From NCBI GenBank assembly GCA_029204045.2, contig CM055064.1:8320323-8384322 (forward strand): a stretch of 64,000 nt of DNA. The letters are read 5' to 3'. Numbering within the stretch: the stretch's first letter is position 1; every line of letters begins with the position of its first letter. Under the pieces are notes generated by a model. The model was not told where the DNA came from, ran no database searches, and saw only the letters and a list, made by a program, of their open reading frames with translations. The position numbers and the translations under genes are program-made. This stretch comes from Tillandsia leiboldiana. Its lineage: Eukaryota; Streptophyta; Magnoliopsida; Poales; Bromeliaceae. Of the stretch, positions 1 to 10,019 are shown piece after piece.

Positions 1-468
1 CACCACCACTTAGTTAGTAAAGCTACGTTCATGATCTCTAAGTCTAGGACCCCTAGACCTCCATCCTTTGTGCTCCTGCAAATAGCTTTCCATCGAACGA
101 GGCAATGGCCCCCAGAAATAGTTACACCCCCTTTCCAAAAGAATGCCCTTCGAAGCGCTTCACAACGTCGTATTACCCATTTCGGTGCTTTGAACATTGA
201 TAGGTAATATAGTGGCAGATTTGAAAGAATCGAGTTCACCAATACTAACCGACCTCCCTGTGATAGAAGTTTAGCTCGCCACCCTTCAATTCGCTTCTCG
301 ATTAATTCTTCCAATAACTGGCCACCAGTCCTCCTTACGTAGAGCTCGGTCTGTAAGGGGTAGACCAAGATAGCGTATCGGTAAAGCGCCTAATTTACAT
401 CCCAAGATTTCTGAGAGTCTCCTTCCTTGTAGGTCATGCCCACCCAGATAAAATAGCTCCGTCTTATG

Positions 469-864
469 TCAGATGATCTTCAGGCCTGATGCCCACTCAA
501 AAACTTGCCAAATGAAGAGGAGGTTTTTAACCTGTCTACTCTTTACTTCACAAAAAATGATTGAATCATCCGCAAACTGGATAATAGCTACCGTAGACTC
601 CATAGTCGGCCCCACTCCCTTCAACAATCCATTACACACAACTTTTCCCATCATTCTTGCCTGACCTTCCGCCACCAAAAGGAAGAGATATGGCGAGAGT
701 GGGTCCCCCTGTCGTAGCCCTCTTTTAGTTTTAATCCATTTGGTTGGTACTCCATTAACTAGTACCGCTACTTTATCATTAGAGATGCACTGTTTAATCC
801 AGCCGCACCACTTGTCGTTCGCCCCAAGCCAAGTCATGATCATTTTTAGAAAATTCCATCTCAC
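469..864 (-). pseudogene. LINE reverse transcriptase core fragment
   Basis: A 131-codon open stretch holds two hallmark RT blocks. GLRQGDPLSPYLF is the block in which the finger region enters the palm, and FADDSIIF contains the catalytic aspartate pair (FADD in place of YADD, usual in plant LINEs). The upstream palm aspartate region and the downstream thumb lie in other frames. It would have copied LINE RNA at a nicked target. The methionine at the start is probably internal, because homology should continue upstream toward 1189 where the frame is broken. It is a remnant, not an expressed gene. Confidence 0.85.
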
Positions 865-1188
865 TCTATCGAATGCTTTCTCAAAATTAGCTTTGATCCC
901 AATCCCTTCCTCCCTCAGTTTTGAGCACTAACTAACAATCTCATTAGCAGTTGCAAAGGCATCCAAAATACACCGACCTTTAAGGAATGCTGCCTGTGTG
1001 GGGGATATGATGTCTTTTATTGCACCCTCAAGTCTATTCGTCAGTACTTTAGATATGATCTTTTGGACTCCATTAGTGAGGCTAATAGGTTTGAAGTCGT
1101 TAGCCGATTTTACTCATTCTTTCTTGGGAACAAGGCAAATATAGGAATAATTCATAGACCCTGAGTTCAGCGCTCCGACGTAAAGTTG

Positions 1189-1710
1189 CTAGAAGATGTT
1201 CGTGAGATCATCTTTTACAACCTCCCAAAATTTTTGATAGAATCTCATATTGAACCCATCCGGCCCGAGTGCATTGTCGCTCCCTAATTGAAAGGTGGCC
1301 TTCCTAATCTCTCTCGAAGAGAATGGATAGATGAGGTAGTCCTGCTTGAGAAGAAGTGAAGACCCAAACAATTCACTCCAATCACCTACCGAAGAGCTAG
1401 TAAATCCTCCCGGGACAAATAGTACATTAAATTTATTATAGAAGTACATCCTTTTCTCCTCATCCCTCAGGATGGTTCTACCTTCGTCGACCACCTCATA
1501 AATTGCATTTTCTCGTCTCCTTCCATTTTCTACAGCGTGGAAAAATTTGGTATTACTGTCTCCTTCCTTTATCCACTGCTGCCTGGCTCGAGATTTCCAA
1601 AGTGTTTCCTCGTCCACTACTACACTCTTTAGAAACGTTTTAAGTTGCTTTCGTTTGTCAAATTGCAAAGTGCTGAGGTTTTGTTGTTCCTCCAAAATAT
1701 CTAGCTGCAA
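1189..1710 (-). pseudogene. LINE ORF2 linker / N-terminal RT fragment
   Basis: This 173-codon open stretch contains the words SRARQQWIKEGDSNTKFFH and ALGPDGFNMRFYQKFW. Plant LINE ORF2 proteins carry these between the endonuclease and the RT: the first marks the start of the RT extension, the second is the GPDG block of RT region 0-1. It ends at a stop about 325 bp before the FADD fragment, so RT is split over at least two frames. No independent function is expected. Confidence 0.85.
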
Positions 1711-1800
1711 TACCTCATCTATAATAGCTTTCTTGGTCTTCGTGATGCTGTAGAAACTCGTTGAACACTATTCTTTAATTCTATCTCTTGCAGCAGTGTC

Positions 1801-2410
1801 TCAACTTAGCAACAAAGGTGAGGAGACTAGAGCCTTTGGTCGGCACCTCGTTCCACCATACCAGCATCTTGCTTCAAAAGTCTTCACGTGATAGCCAAAC
1901 CTCGTCGAACCTAAACCTACTAAGGAGAAGTTTCTTGCTAGTAGATAGTAGGATCGGCGAGTGTCAAATGTATTTCTCGGTAACACCACTACTTTGGAAA
2001 GAGGAAATGTCAGGTCCCATTCGGTGGAAATTAAGAAATGATCGAGTTTCGCTAAGGTTGGGTTTTTTTGCACATTAGACCATGTGAAATTTTGGTTACA
2101 CAAAGGCAAGTCAATTATTGCCAAGTCGTTTAGTAGGTAGGAGAACATAGACATAAGTCGTCTACTCCAGCATCTGCCTCTTCTCTCTTGTTAACTCCTG
2201 GTTAGGTTGAAGTCCTCGCAAATTACCCACAACCGACCACATACACTTTTTAATGCGGTCAACTCACTACAAAAATCTTCTTTACCGTCTCACGTGGATG
2301 GGCCATAAACATTCGTTATGAAGAATAGTAAACCGCTTAAAAGATGTTTCAACCAAATAGTGAGGAAAAAGTTACGCACTAAGACCTCACTACAAGAGAA
2401 GACATTCGAG
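1801..2410 (-). pseudogene. LINE apurinic-type endonuclease C-terminal fragment
   Basis: The open stretch 1801-2154 contains LPLCNQNFTWSN and a downstream LDHFLIS..W block, which fit the C-terminal half of the exonuclease-endonuclease-phosphatase domain of plant LINEs, where LDR-F and H residues end the fold. Beyond 2154 the same strand still reads as NVYGPS and D-F-N-type words with intervening stops, up to the insertion point at 2427. The N-terminal catalytic half is missing. Confidence 0.75.
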
Positions 2411-3565
2411 CTACAACAGGTGATAAGTGTGAGGTCCCGGAATCCCCCGCGTAGGGTTGCCGGTTGTTGGGCAGCTTTCGGTCGCCGTTGGGGGTGTTGG
2501 TGCGCGTGTTGGGGGCCCAGAAATGGATTTGTGATGCAATTTGGGATTTGCTTGCATCATTGGAAACCCCGTGGGAAGTTGGAGGACCCGTCGGGTGTTT
2601 AGAAGTGATTTCGCGTGATTCAGATGTCAAAATTAGACTCCGGGTGAAGTCCGGATAAAAGTTTACCTCTCCGGTCGCCTTCGGGAATTTTTAGAGTTGG
2701 AATTGGGCAAATCGGACTTTAAAAATGGACCCGGCGCGGAAATCGGATCGAGTGGGCTATCCGGGGGCACTCCGTAATTTTCGGATGAGAATTTGGAGAA
2801 TCGGACATCATTTCTGGACTCAGCGCGCGAAATCGCTAGGGATGGACTATTTATTTGTTGGATTTGGAGTCCGGTAGGCGTGCGCGCTTTTCGAGGCAAA
2901 GCGGCACGCGGATCGAGACACGCGTGGCACGGATCCCGAGGAGGCTGCGGCGCGTCAGGCGAGGCGCGGCTGACGCGACAGGCGCCTCTGCGCGCGTCAG
3001 GTGCACAGGGCACCCGCGCGCGGGCCACGTGGGGGCCGCCACGTGGCGGACCCCAGTTGGCGCCCGCGCGGGCGCTGGGGCGCACGCCCGTGTCACGGGC
3101 GCGTGTCCCGCGCCTGTGGGCGGCCGGTGTCACGCGCCCGTGTGGCGCGTGAACTGCGCGGCCGCGTGGCGCGCAGGGACGCGGCCACGTGGCCGCCCTT
3201 CCTCTTGCGTGGGCCGGGTGCACCCGGGTGGGTGTGGTGCACCGGCCGGTGCACGGCGCACCGTGCACCGTGGACCGCCCCTCCCCTTTTTCCTCTTTTT
3301 CTTCTTCTTCTTCCTCCCCGCAAGCGACTTCTTCTCCTTCTTCGTTTCTTTCTTCATCCGAGAGTGAGGGAGAGTGAGGGAGAAGGTCGGGGAGTGTTGC
3401 GGCGTGGCATTGTGGGCCTCGTGGAGCGCGCGAGGCTTCCGATGGGGGTGCCGCGGCGACGGCGGCGCAATCGGGTAGGTCCCGTGGGTTGGTTTTACTG
3501 TATTTTTGTACAGTTTTGGAGCGATCTTTTAGACTGTAATTAACCCTCTTGCTCTTTTCTGTGTT

Positions 3566-4134
3566 GGGCACCGTGCACCGTTTTGCGTGCGGACTCCGGC
3601 ACCGTGCACCGTTTTGCGTGCGGACTCCGTTTTGCGTGCGGACTCCGGCACCGTCCACCGTTTTGCGTGCGGACTCAGGCACCGTGCACCGTTTTGCGTG
3701 CGAACTCCGTTTTGCGTGCGGACTCCGGCACCGTGCACCGTTTTGCGTGCGGACTCCGTTTTGCGTGTGGACTCCGGCACCGAGCACCGTTTTGCGTGCG
3801 GACTCCGGCACCGTGCACCGTTTTGCGTGCGGACTCCGTTTTGCGTGCGGACTCCGGCATCGTGCACCGTTTTTGCGTGCGGACTCCGGCACCGTGCACC
3901 GTTTTGCGTGCGGACTCCGGCACCGTGCACCGTTTTGCGTGCGGACTCCGGCACCGTGCACCGTTTTGCGTGCGGATTCCGTTTTGCGTGCAGATCCTGG
4001 CACCGTGCACCGTTTTGCGTGCGGACTCCGGCACCGTGCACCGTTCTGCGTGCAGACTCCGTTTTGCGTGCGGATCCTGGCACCGTGCACCGTTTTGCGT
4101 GCGGACTCCGGCAGCGGACATCGTTTTGCGTGCG
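3566..4134 (+). repeat. Minisatellite inside the LTR, 31-bp unit with 18-bp half units
   Basis: The unit is CACCGTGCACC followed by GTTTTGCGTGCGGACTCCGG, 31 bp in all, repeated in tandem and mixed with short units containing only GTTTTGCGTGCGGACTCC. About 18 copies of TTTTGCGTGC are present. Units differ by a few substitutions (for example GGCATCGTG, GATCCTGG). Because 31 is not a multiple of three and the unit has no stop codon, all three forward frames and most reverse frames stay open, giving repetitive frames that should not be annotated as genes. No other LTR of the family here carries this array. Confidence 0.95.
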
Positions 4135-5917
4135 GATCGCGTGGAGGCCAATTGCAAGTGTCTACGAGCAATTGGTGGCAAATCGAGGTGGGTGGCCTTA
4201 TCTCCAAGTTTTATGGAATGTACATTAATTCTATTAATGTAGGACTATGCAGGATAGTTTATTTCCTTATGTAGCATGCTAGATTGTTGGATTGGCTATC
4301 CCTTTATTATCTGTTAAAGTAGTTATCTTGGAACTTGACCTAGCACCCCCGTCATATGTTGTATGTGTAACCAGACTAGTAGAAAACCCTCACTTGGGCT
4401 AGGTTTATTTATGCTTAATCATCCACACTGTTCCTTCATCCCTGGACATAGTGTTTTCTCGCCCGGGTAGTGGGCCGAGAGGTCGGGACTTGCTTTTAGT
4501 GTGGGATGCTTTTGCACTCTTGCTTGGGAGCAGAGTGGAGTCTGGTAGTTGTAGCTGGGTTGCTTATCTGTGCCGGGAGCCGTTTGGGTAAACGGTAGTC
4601 CCGGGAGGTCTTGTTTCCCTGTTGTGCCGTCGTAGAGGGAGCCGTTGCGCAGACGGCAGTCCCGGGCCGTCGAGTATCTTCCGGTCCGCCCTGTTGGGAA
4701 CCGTTGGGGTTGACGATGGTCCCAGGTCGTTGAGTGTTGTCCGACCTGTTTTGTTACCCTGAGTTGTGGGTCGTTCCTGGCTGTGGAGTATCTCCAGCCA
4801 GTGAGCCTTGTGCTGCGAGCCGTTGGCGAGGCTAGTATCTCGTGTTTCGAGTTAGCCGAGCAGCTGTGTCGTCGAGAGTTCTTCGACTGTTGTGCGAGGT
4901 ATTTGGGGATCTTGAGTCCTACCGTTCTGAGTGAGCGTGGATTTTGACTAGCCTGCATATGCCAATGTTCGATACTCTATGCCATGCCGTTCTACTCAGT
5001 TGGAGTCGCGTCCTGAGATGCCGCTGTGGATACGATGGTTGGCCTGTTGAGGCAGTTTTCCGCAGTTGAGGCAACGATGGGCCTGTTGAGGCAGTTTTGC
5101 GCGAGGGATGAGTTAGTAGGACAGGACGCCCCACGTAAATCCCGTCCTCATGTGGATGTGTGGTAGTGGGCAGGAGCGTTCCTAGTCGACGGGCGCAGGC
5201 TTGACTGGACCTTTGAGGTAGTCAGTTCGTTTGGGTCGATTGAGCACCTTGGGTGCGAGTGGTCTCATTTACTTTCATCTGCTCCACTTTTTGGAGTATC
5301 TAGATAGAGGCATGGTAGCTGTAGAGTAGCTCCAGCTTTTCTTGTTTCAGTTTGCATTGCGTTGTTATCTTTGGCCTCTAGTAGACTTGGTGGGCAGACC
5401 GTTGGGCTTGTTGACGGCACCCACTGAGAACTACTGTGGGAAGTAGTTCTCACACCCGTCGTGGTGTCTTTTTCCCCAGGAACTTCTCCTCCTGTTCCTG
5501 TTGCTCCAGTTGCTGATCCTTCTGACCGAGGCGAGGGAGTCGCGAGCTAGTTCCCTACCCGTCATTGGAGTGTAGCGGTACCCCTTCAGAGGAGAGCTTC
5601 AGTAGATTAGTTTTCTTCTTTTTCCTCTGTTGAGAGACCTTTGTTGTGAGGTATAGAGTTGTACTTTATTTTACAGTTTGAGAGACTATTGTAGTGAGGA
5701 TATTCTTGTATCGAGAGTCTGTACACTGATGTATTCATTGGAGATACCTCCCTTTTGAGTTTTTGTATCAGAGGACTTTGTATATGATAGTATTTGGGGA
5801 GATGGATATTGTATTATTTTCAGTTGTACAGTGTTTGGACTTCAGTTTTAGTCGTTTACTTTCAGCTCTGATATCCGTATCTCTGTAGTTGATTCTTTCT
5901 GCAGGTTAGACGCTTCG

Positions 5918-5941
5918 TCTGTACGGCAGTTTCCGTACAGA
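5918..5941 (+). promoter_or_regulatory. U5 stem-loop, copy A
   Basis: TCTGTACGG pairs perfectly with CCGTACAGA across a six-base loop, directly upstream of the conserved GGCGGATCTG word. A hairpin with a different stem sequence sits in the same place in copies B and C. The role is unknown; it lies in the transcribed leader about 70 nt before the primer binding site. Confidence 0.75.
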
Positions 5942-6001
5942 TGGCGGATCTGTTAGTGAGCCCGGGTCGCAGTTTCGACCCCGGGGCGTGACAGATTAGA
6001 G

Positions 6002-6013
6002 TGGTATCAGAGC
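6002..6013 (+). promoter_or_regulatory. Primer binding site, tRNA-iMet (copy A)
   Basis: TGGTATCAGAGC is complementary to the 3' end of initiator methionine tRNA and lies 8 nt after the LTR end. One more base (C) also matches the tRNA before the sequence diverges. This marks 5993/5994 as the LTR border and the plus strand as the transcribed strand. Confidence 0.92.
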
Positions 6014-6171
6014 CTAGGTTGTAGGTCGTGATGGACTTAGAAACCCTAGGCTTGCGGTTGGACATTAGGATGACTACGTGAGAGTCGTGACTTTTAGCGA
6101 GAGTCTTGATTGAGTTTTTACCTCTCCCAAGAGATGGGATGAGTGTTTGCCATGTTTACTTTCCTAAGCGA

Positions 6172-6194
6172 TTATGTTGGCTGCGACAACATAA
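6172..6194 (+). promoter_or_regulatory. Leader hairpin, copy A
   Basis: TTATGTTG and CAACATAA form an 8-bp perfect stem with a 7-base loop, 158 bases after the PBS. The same stem occurs in copies B (43962-43985) and C (63865-63888, minus). Candidate packaging or dimerisation element of the RNA; the role is inferred only from position and conservation. Confidence 0.6.
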
Positions 6195-6329
6195 TGCTAT
6201 GGAATGGATGACATGTCTTAGACTTTCGCTGAATTGGGTCGTGTGGTTGTTGTGTCCTGACATTTGTTGTTTTGCAGTGGGTTGCGATACCCCTTGCGAT
6301 ATCGTGTTTGTGAAAAAGGACACGCCCCC

Positions 6330-6830
6330 GCCCTGGCTGAGTATCAGAGAGCGTTTTCCCTGGCTGAGTTACCAGGAGGGCGTTTTCCCTGGCTGAGTTA
6401 CCAGGAGGGCATTTTCCCTGGCTGAGTCACCAGGAGGGCATTTTCCCTGGCTGAGTTACCAGGAGGGCATTTTCCCTGGCTGAGTTACCAGGAGGGCATT
6501 TTCCCTGGCTGAGTCACCAGGAGGGCGTTTTTCCTGGCTGAGTTATCAGGAGAGCGTTTTTCCCTGGCTGAGTACCAGGAGGGCATTTTCCCTGGCTAAA
6601 GTTACCAGGAGAGCGTTTTCCCTGGCTGAGTTACCAGGAGGGCATTTTCCCTGGCTGAGTCACCAGGAGGGCATTTTCCTGGCTGAGTTACCAGGAGGGC
6701 ATTTTCCCTGGCTGAGTCACCAGGAGGGCATTTTCCCTGGCTGAGTTACCTAGGAGGGCATTTTTCCCTGGCTGAGTCACCAGGAGGGCGATTTTTCCTG
6801 GCTGAGTTACCAGGAGAGCGTTTTCAACTG
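6330..6830 (+). repeat. Minisatellite 1 in the interior of copy A, about 29-bp unit
   Basis: The unit is built on CCCTGGCTGAGTTACCAGG followed by AGGGCATTTT, about 17 copies, with small indels and GAGTCACC/GAGTTACC variants. CTGG and CCAG flank each unit, so every unit can fold on itself. It follows the leader and replaces coding sequence expected in an autonomous element. Confidence 0.93.
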
Positions 6831-7290
6831 GCCGAGTTACCAGGTGGATAATTATCACTGGCCGAGTTACCAGTGGATAATTATCACTGGCCGAGTTACC
6901 AGGTGGATAATTATCACTGGCTGAGTTACCAGGTGGATAATTATCACTGCCGAGGTTACCAGGTGGATAATTATCACTGGCCGAGTTACCAGATGGATAA
7001 TTATCACTGGCCGAGTTACCCAGATGGATAATTATCACTGGCCGAGTTACCAGGTGGATAATTATCACTGGCCGAGTTTACCAGGTGGATAATTATCACT
7101 GGCCGAGTTACCAGGTGGATAATTATCACTGGCCGAATTAACCAGGTGGATAATTATCACTGGCTGATACCAGGTGGATAAAGTAGCATGGCAGCGAGGT
7201 TACCAGATGGATAATTATTCACTGGCCGTGTTACAGTAGGGGATAATGTATCACTGGTGCCGAGGTGACAGGTGGATAATTACCACTGGC
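6830..7290 (+). repeat. Minisatellite 2 in the interior of copy A, about 30-bp unit, ends in an assembly gap
   Basis: The unit is CTGGCCGAGTTACCAGG followed by TGGATAATTATCA, about 15 copies. It shares the CTGGC-GAGTTACCAG core with the preceding array but has a different tail, so one array likely arose from the other by tail replacement and amplification. Units become irregular near 7170-7290 just before the Ns, so the assembly probably failed in the repeat and its true length is unknown. Confidence 0.93.
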
Positions 7291-7390
7291 NNNNNNNNNN
7301 NNNNNNNNNNNNNNNNNNNNNNNNNNNNNNNNNNNNNNNNNNNNNNNNNNNNNNNNNNNNNNNNNNNNNNNNNNNNNNNNNNNNNNNNNN
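7291..7390. other. Assembly gap (100 N)
   Basis: Exactly 100 N, the usual placeholder for a scaffold gap of unknown size. It separates the copy A minisatellite from an unrelated AGC-rich locus, so the missing 3' part of copy A may lie in it or the join may be wrong. Confidence 0.98.
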
Positions 7391-7997
7391 AAAAATCAGA
7401 ATTTCTGAGATTCGCTAAGTCCCTTGAACTTCACTCACTTTTCGACCCGATGCCCCTCGCGTCGGTCCGAAACGCACCGACATTCGACTGTAATCATATT
7501 TAAAATATGTTACAATCATTTCGCCGCATTTGCCATTTTGCAGATTCGGCGAACTGGGATTTAAGCTTGCATGTAAAGCTTCAAAGTGATTCCAATCAAG
7601 CTCAAATCTTTAGCAATTTAAAGCTTTAAAATGCGGCTAAATATATCGGTAGCATGTTTTAATATGGATTACTCGAGTTCGTGCGGTTCGGACCGACGCG
7701 AAGTGCATCGGGCGAAATTGAGTTATCATTCAGGAATTACGAATTTAATCATTGTAAAATTCGCAAGAAAAAACCGTGTTTAAACGAGATAGACAGGCTG
7801 CTGTTTTATGAGCAGCAGCATTGCTGGGCTTTGAGCAGCGGGCTGCTGCTTTGAGCAGCAGCACAGGCTTCTTCATCCAGCAGCATCCTTGCTGCTGCTC
7901 AAAACCAGCTAGCAAGCTGCTTGAGCAGCAGCACAGACAGGTTGCTTCTCAAGCAGTGGCCTTGTTGCAATGCTATTGCAGCAGCACAGGAATGCGG
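7391..7997. repeat. Left part of the Sirevirus target locus: direct/inverted unit and AGC-rich tract
   Basis: 7391-7560 is nearly the same as 20290-20475 in direct orientation; 7640-7760 holds a diverged inverted copy of the same unit (shared core GGACCGACGCGAAGTGCATC). 7797-7997 is rich in AGCAGC and GCTGCT words able to fold back. The same ingredients occur in mirror order right of the Sirevirus (19581-20482), so both flanks were one locus before insertion. I recognise no gene; the unit may be an old LTR or foldback element. Confidence 0.75.
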
Positions 7998-9312
7998 TGT
8001 TGGGTTATATGTAATACGGATCTAAATAGGGGAAAAACACCTAGAGGGGGGTGAATAGGTGTAAACGCATAAACACTCAAAAATCGTTGCGATAAAAAAC
8101 CCAATGCGGAAATAAAAATAATACGCAAGATTTTTACGTGGAAAACTCCATCACCGGAGTAAAAAACCACGGGACCGATAACACGGCAGAAATCCACTAG
8201 AATTAAAACACGTACAAGGTGATTTACCGTACACACTTACGACTCAACCTTTTCCATACGCTCCTAGAGGATCTTCTCCGCTCGCTCCGCGACGCTTCTC
8301 GAATCCACGATCTGCGCCCAACGCCGAATCCACGGCGTCCAACGTCGAATCCACGACGTCCGACCGAATCCACGTCTTCACCCAATAGCACCCTTCGAAT
8401 CCACGAACGTGCCTCGCTCCGAATCCACGAGAGGCGGTTGAACCTTGAATCCACAAGGACACGCGAATCCACGCGCCGATTTTTGGGGTAAATCGTTGTT
8501 TTGGGTGGTGATGATCCGCCGAATACTTAGATCAAAGATAGATCGGAAATACCATCTAAGTATTCATTAGTTTGATTCAACTCAAGATGTGAGTATGAAA
8601 ACCTAGAATCAAACTAATCAATATAGATGAAGAAACATAGAGTATTCTCTAATGATTTCCTTTCTTCTCTATATGTGGATCTATAGCCGTATAAAATTGT
8701 ATATGAAAATGACGGCTATGTGGATTAACCCTAGAAAAAGAGTCATAGGGTCTATTTATAGGTTAGAACCCTAGGAAGGAGATAAGAATCAAAAACCTAA
8801 CATTTCTGGAAATTTTACGGACGGCGATCCGGATCGGATAGCTGTGATCCGGATCGTCGTAACGAGTCAGCCATTCCAGAAAAACGAAGGTTCGGGATCC
8901 GGATCGTTCATACAGTTCACCAAACATCAACGTTCGGGATCCGGATTGCGAAGCCTGATCCGGATCGTTCAAGGAAGATGGTAAACTCGTGTTCGGGATC
9001 CGGATCAAGAGGCTACGATCCGGATTGAACTGGTGTATGAACGAACCACCTTCGGGATCCGGATCGAACAACCTGATCCGGATCCTGAACATGTCCCAAG
9101 TCCAGTTTTTGATTTTTATGCAATGAAAGATTCTTCCAAGTGTTTCTACACTACAAGAAGTATTCGGATCACACAAAATCTTTAGTTAAACATACCTGAT
9201 CCTTTTGAATTCTTTTCTTCTTGAGATTGAGTTAAATGATCCAACTTTCTTCACCTTCAATCTTCAAGACTTGAGACTTTCACGAAACTACGCCAACTCA
9301 AATTCCGTAACA
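7998..9312 (-). repeat. Sirevirus 3' LTR
   Basis: On the minus strand it begins TGTTACGG and ends CCCAACA. Length is 1315 bp against 1338 bp for the other LTR. The main difference is loss of about 20 bp around 8896-8912, where the right LTR has an extra GATCCGGATC unit at 19145-19172. Contains about ten GATCCGGATC-like palindromes between 8826 and 9085. A string of CGAATCCACG words lies at 8295-8475. Confidence 0.93.
8826..9085. repeat. Cluster of GATCCGGATC palindromes in the 3' LTR
   Basis: The ten-base perfect palindrome GATCCGGATC, or one-base variants such as GATCCGGATTG, recurs about ten times at roughly 20- or 40-bp spacing. Most pairs read GTTCGGGATCCGGATC then a second copy about 10 bp on. 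Clustered CCGG-centred palindromes in LTRs are a described trait of Sireviruses; this decamer may be a lineage-specific version. Possible protein-binding sites; function unknown. Confidence 0.85.
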
Positions 9313-9325
9313 ATCTCCCCCTTTG
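9313..9325 (-). promoter_or_regulatory. Polypurine tract next to the Sirevirus 3' LTR
   Basis: On the minus strand AAAGGGGGAGAT immediately precedes the LTR start TGTTACGG. This is the plus-strand primer in reverse transcription and confirms the orientation. Similar tracts occur further inside at about 9872-9885 (AAAAAGGGGGAGAGAG on the minus strand) and 12738-12747 (GAGGGGGAGT), in keeping with multiple polypurine tracts in Sireviruses. Confidence 0.85.
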
Positions 9326-10019
9326 GCGGTTTCGTGACAAAACACAGATCCACTAAAGAAAATTCAAAAAGATATTTTTGTTGCTATCACCATACAACAA
9401 AAATTTACAATGGAGATCCAAAAATTTAAAACATGAGATAAACTCCTAAAACAGACTCTAGACTTAGACATCTGTACTCTCTGCACAAAGAAATCATTCT
9501 TGACAAAAAGAGATCGTTAGATACCTCAAGAATATTTAGCATACAAAACTAGTACAGATAGAGTTTATCTAATCATCATGACATTTGAGAATTCAGATAT
9601 GTAAGAGAATCATAGTCAAAACCAACATATCTTCTATGCAATTAAAACCAAATGTCACAATGTTAGTCCAACATCAACTTGTTATTATATTACATGCCCA
9701 AATAGTTAGTCGAATAGTTAGTCGAGACATGCAAACAATCACAAGATGAAAACCAAAGTTGAAGTTGAAGAGATCCTTATACTTACCTTGATGTATACAA
9801 AATCTTCATCATCAAGATTTTCACAATCATTGTTCATGTTCAAATCATTGTTCATTGTTCTAAACTCTCTCCCCCTTTTTGTCACAAACAAAGCCAAAAT
9901 TACAGAAGTGGAGAGAATGTTAACAGTTCAAGTTAGAGAACTAAAAACTCAAATTAAAACTTAAAAACCTGCACAACAAAGGATTTAAACATATGCATAA
10001 TAAACAAATTAGAAGGATA

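Larger units (their letters stand above)
1..2427 (-). mobile_element. Decayed non-LTR retrotransposon (LINE, L1-like), interrupted at 2427
   Basis: Read on the minus strand, the segment carries in order an endonuclease C-terminus, a linker and a reverse transcriptase, the ORF2 layout of plant L1-type LINEs. The order runs from high to low coordinates, so the 5' side is at 2427, where the long-LTR element starts abruptly with TGTGAGGTCC. Several stop codons and frame changes separate the blocks, so no full ORF2 survives. The part below 469 still encodes a typical post-RT stretch (words such as LGLPL and RKEDWW) broken by stops. The 3' end and any poly(A) tail lie outside the window. Seen: motifs and disruption. 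Inferred: the long-LTR element inserted into an older LINE. Confidence 0.85.
2428..5993 (+). repeat. Long LTR (5' LTR of non-autonomous gypsy-derived element, copy A)
   Basis: It starts TGTGAGGTCC and ends GGGGCGTGACA, and a tRNA-iMet primer binding site follows 8 nt later. It has blocks in common with the other long LTRs here: the early segment around 2605-2720 matches 40300-40400, and 4320-4600 matches 39020-39300. U3 (about 2850-3480) is extremely GC-rich with CACGTG boxes. A 31-bp minisatellite lies at 3566-4134, and a U5 stem-loop precedes the end. Length is 3566 bp. The matching 3' LTR is not on this side of gap 1. Open frames inside (up to 514 codons) come from GC composition and the minisatellite. 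Confidence 0.85.

Noticed and set aside
3566..4134. CRISPR-like regular repeats
   Set aside because: Units abut with no unique spacers; eukaryotic minisatellite. The same holds for 6330-7290 and 44200-44500.
2663..4207. 514-codon minus-strand open frame and several overlapping frames with Arg/Pro/Ala-rich protein
   Set aside because: It spans the GC-rich U3 and the 31-bp minisatellite; the peptide is the translated repeat, frames are open on both strands, and no domain is visible.
7821..8054. Gln/Ser-rich frame at the AGC tract
   Set aside because: AGC repeat translation running into the LTR border.
9140..9155. CACTACAAGAA word as a CACTA terminus
   Set aside because: It lies inside the Sirevirus LTR and is present in both LTRs without subterminal repeats.
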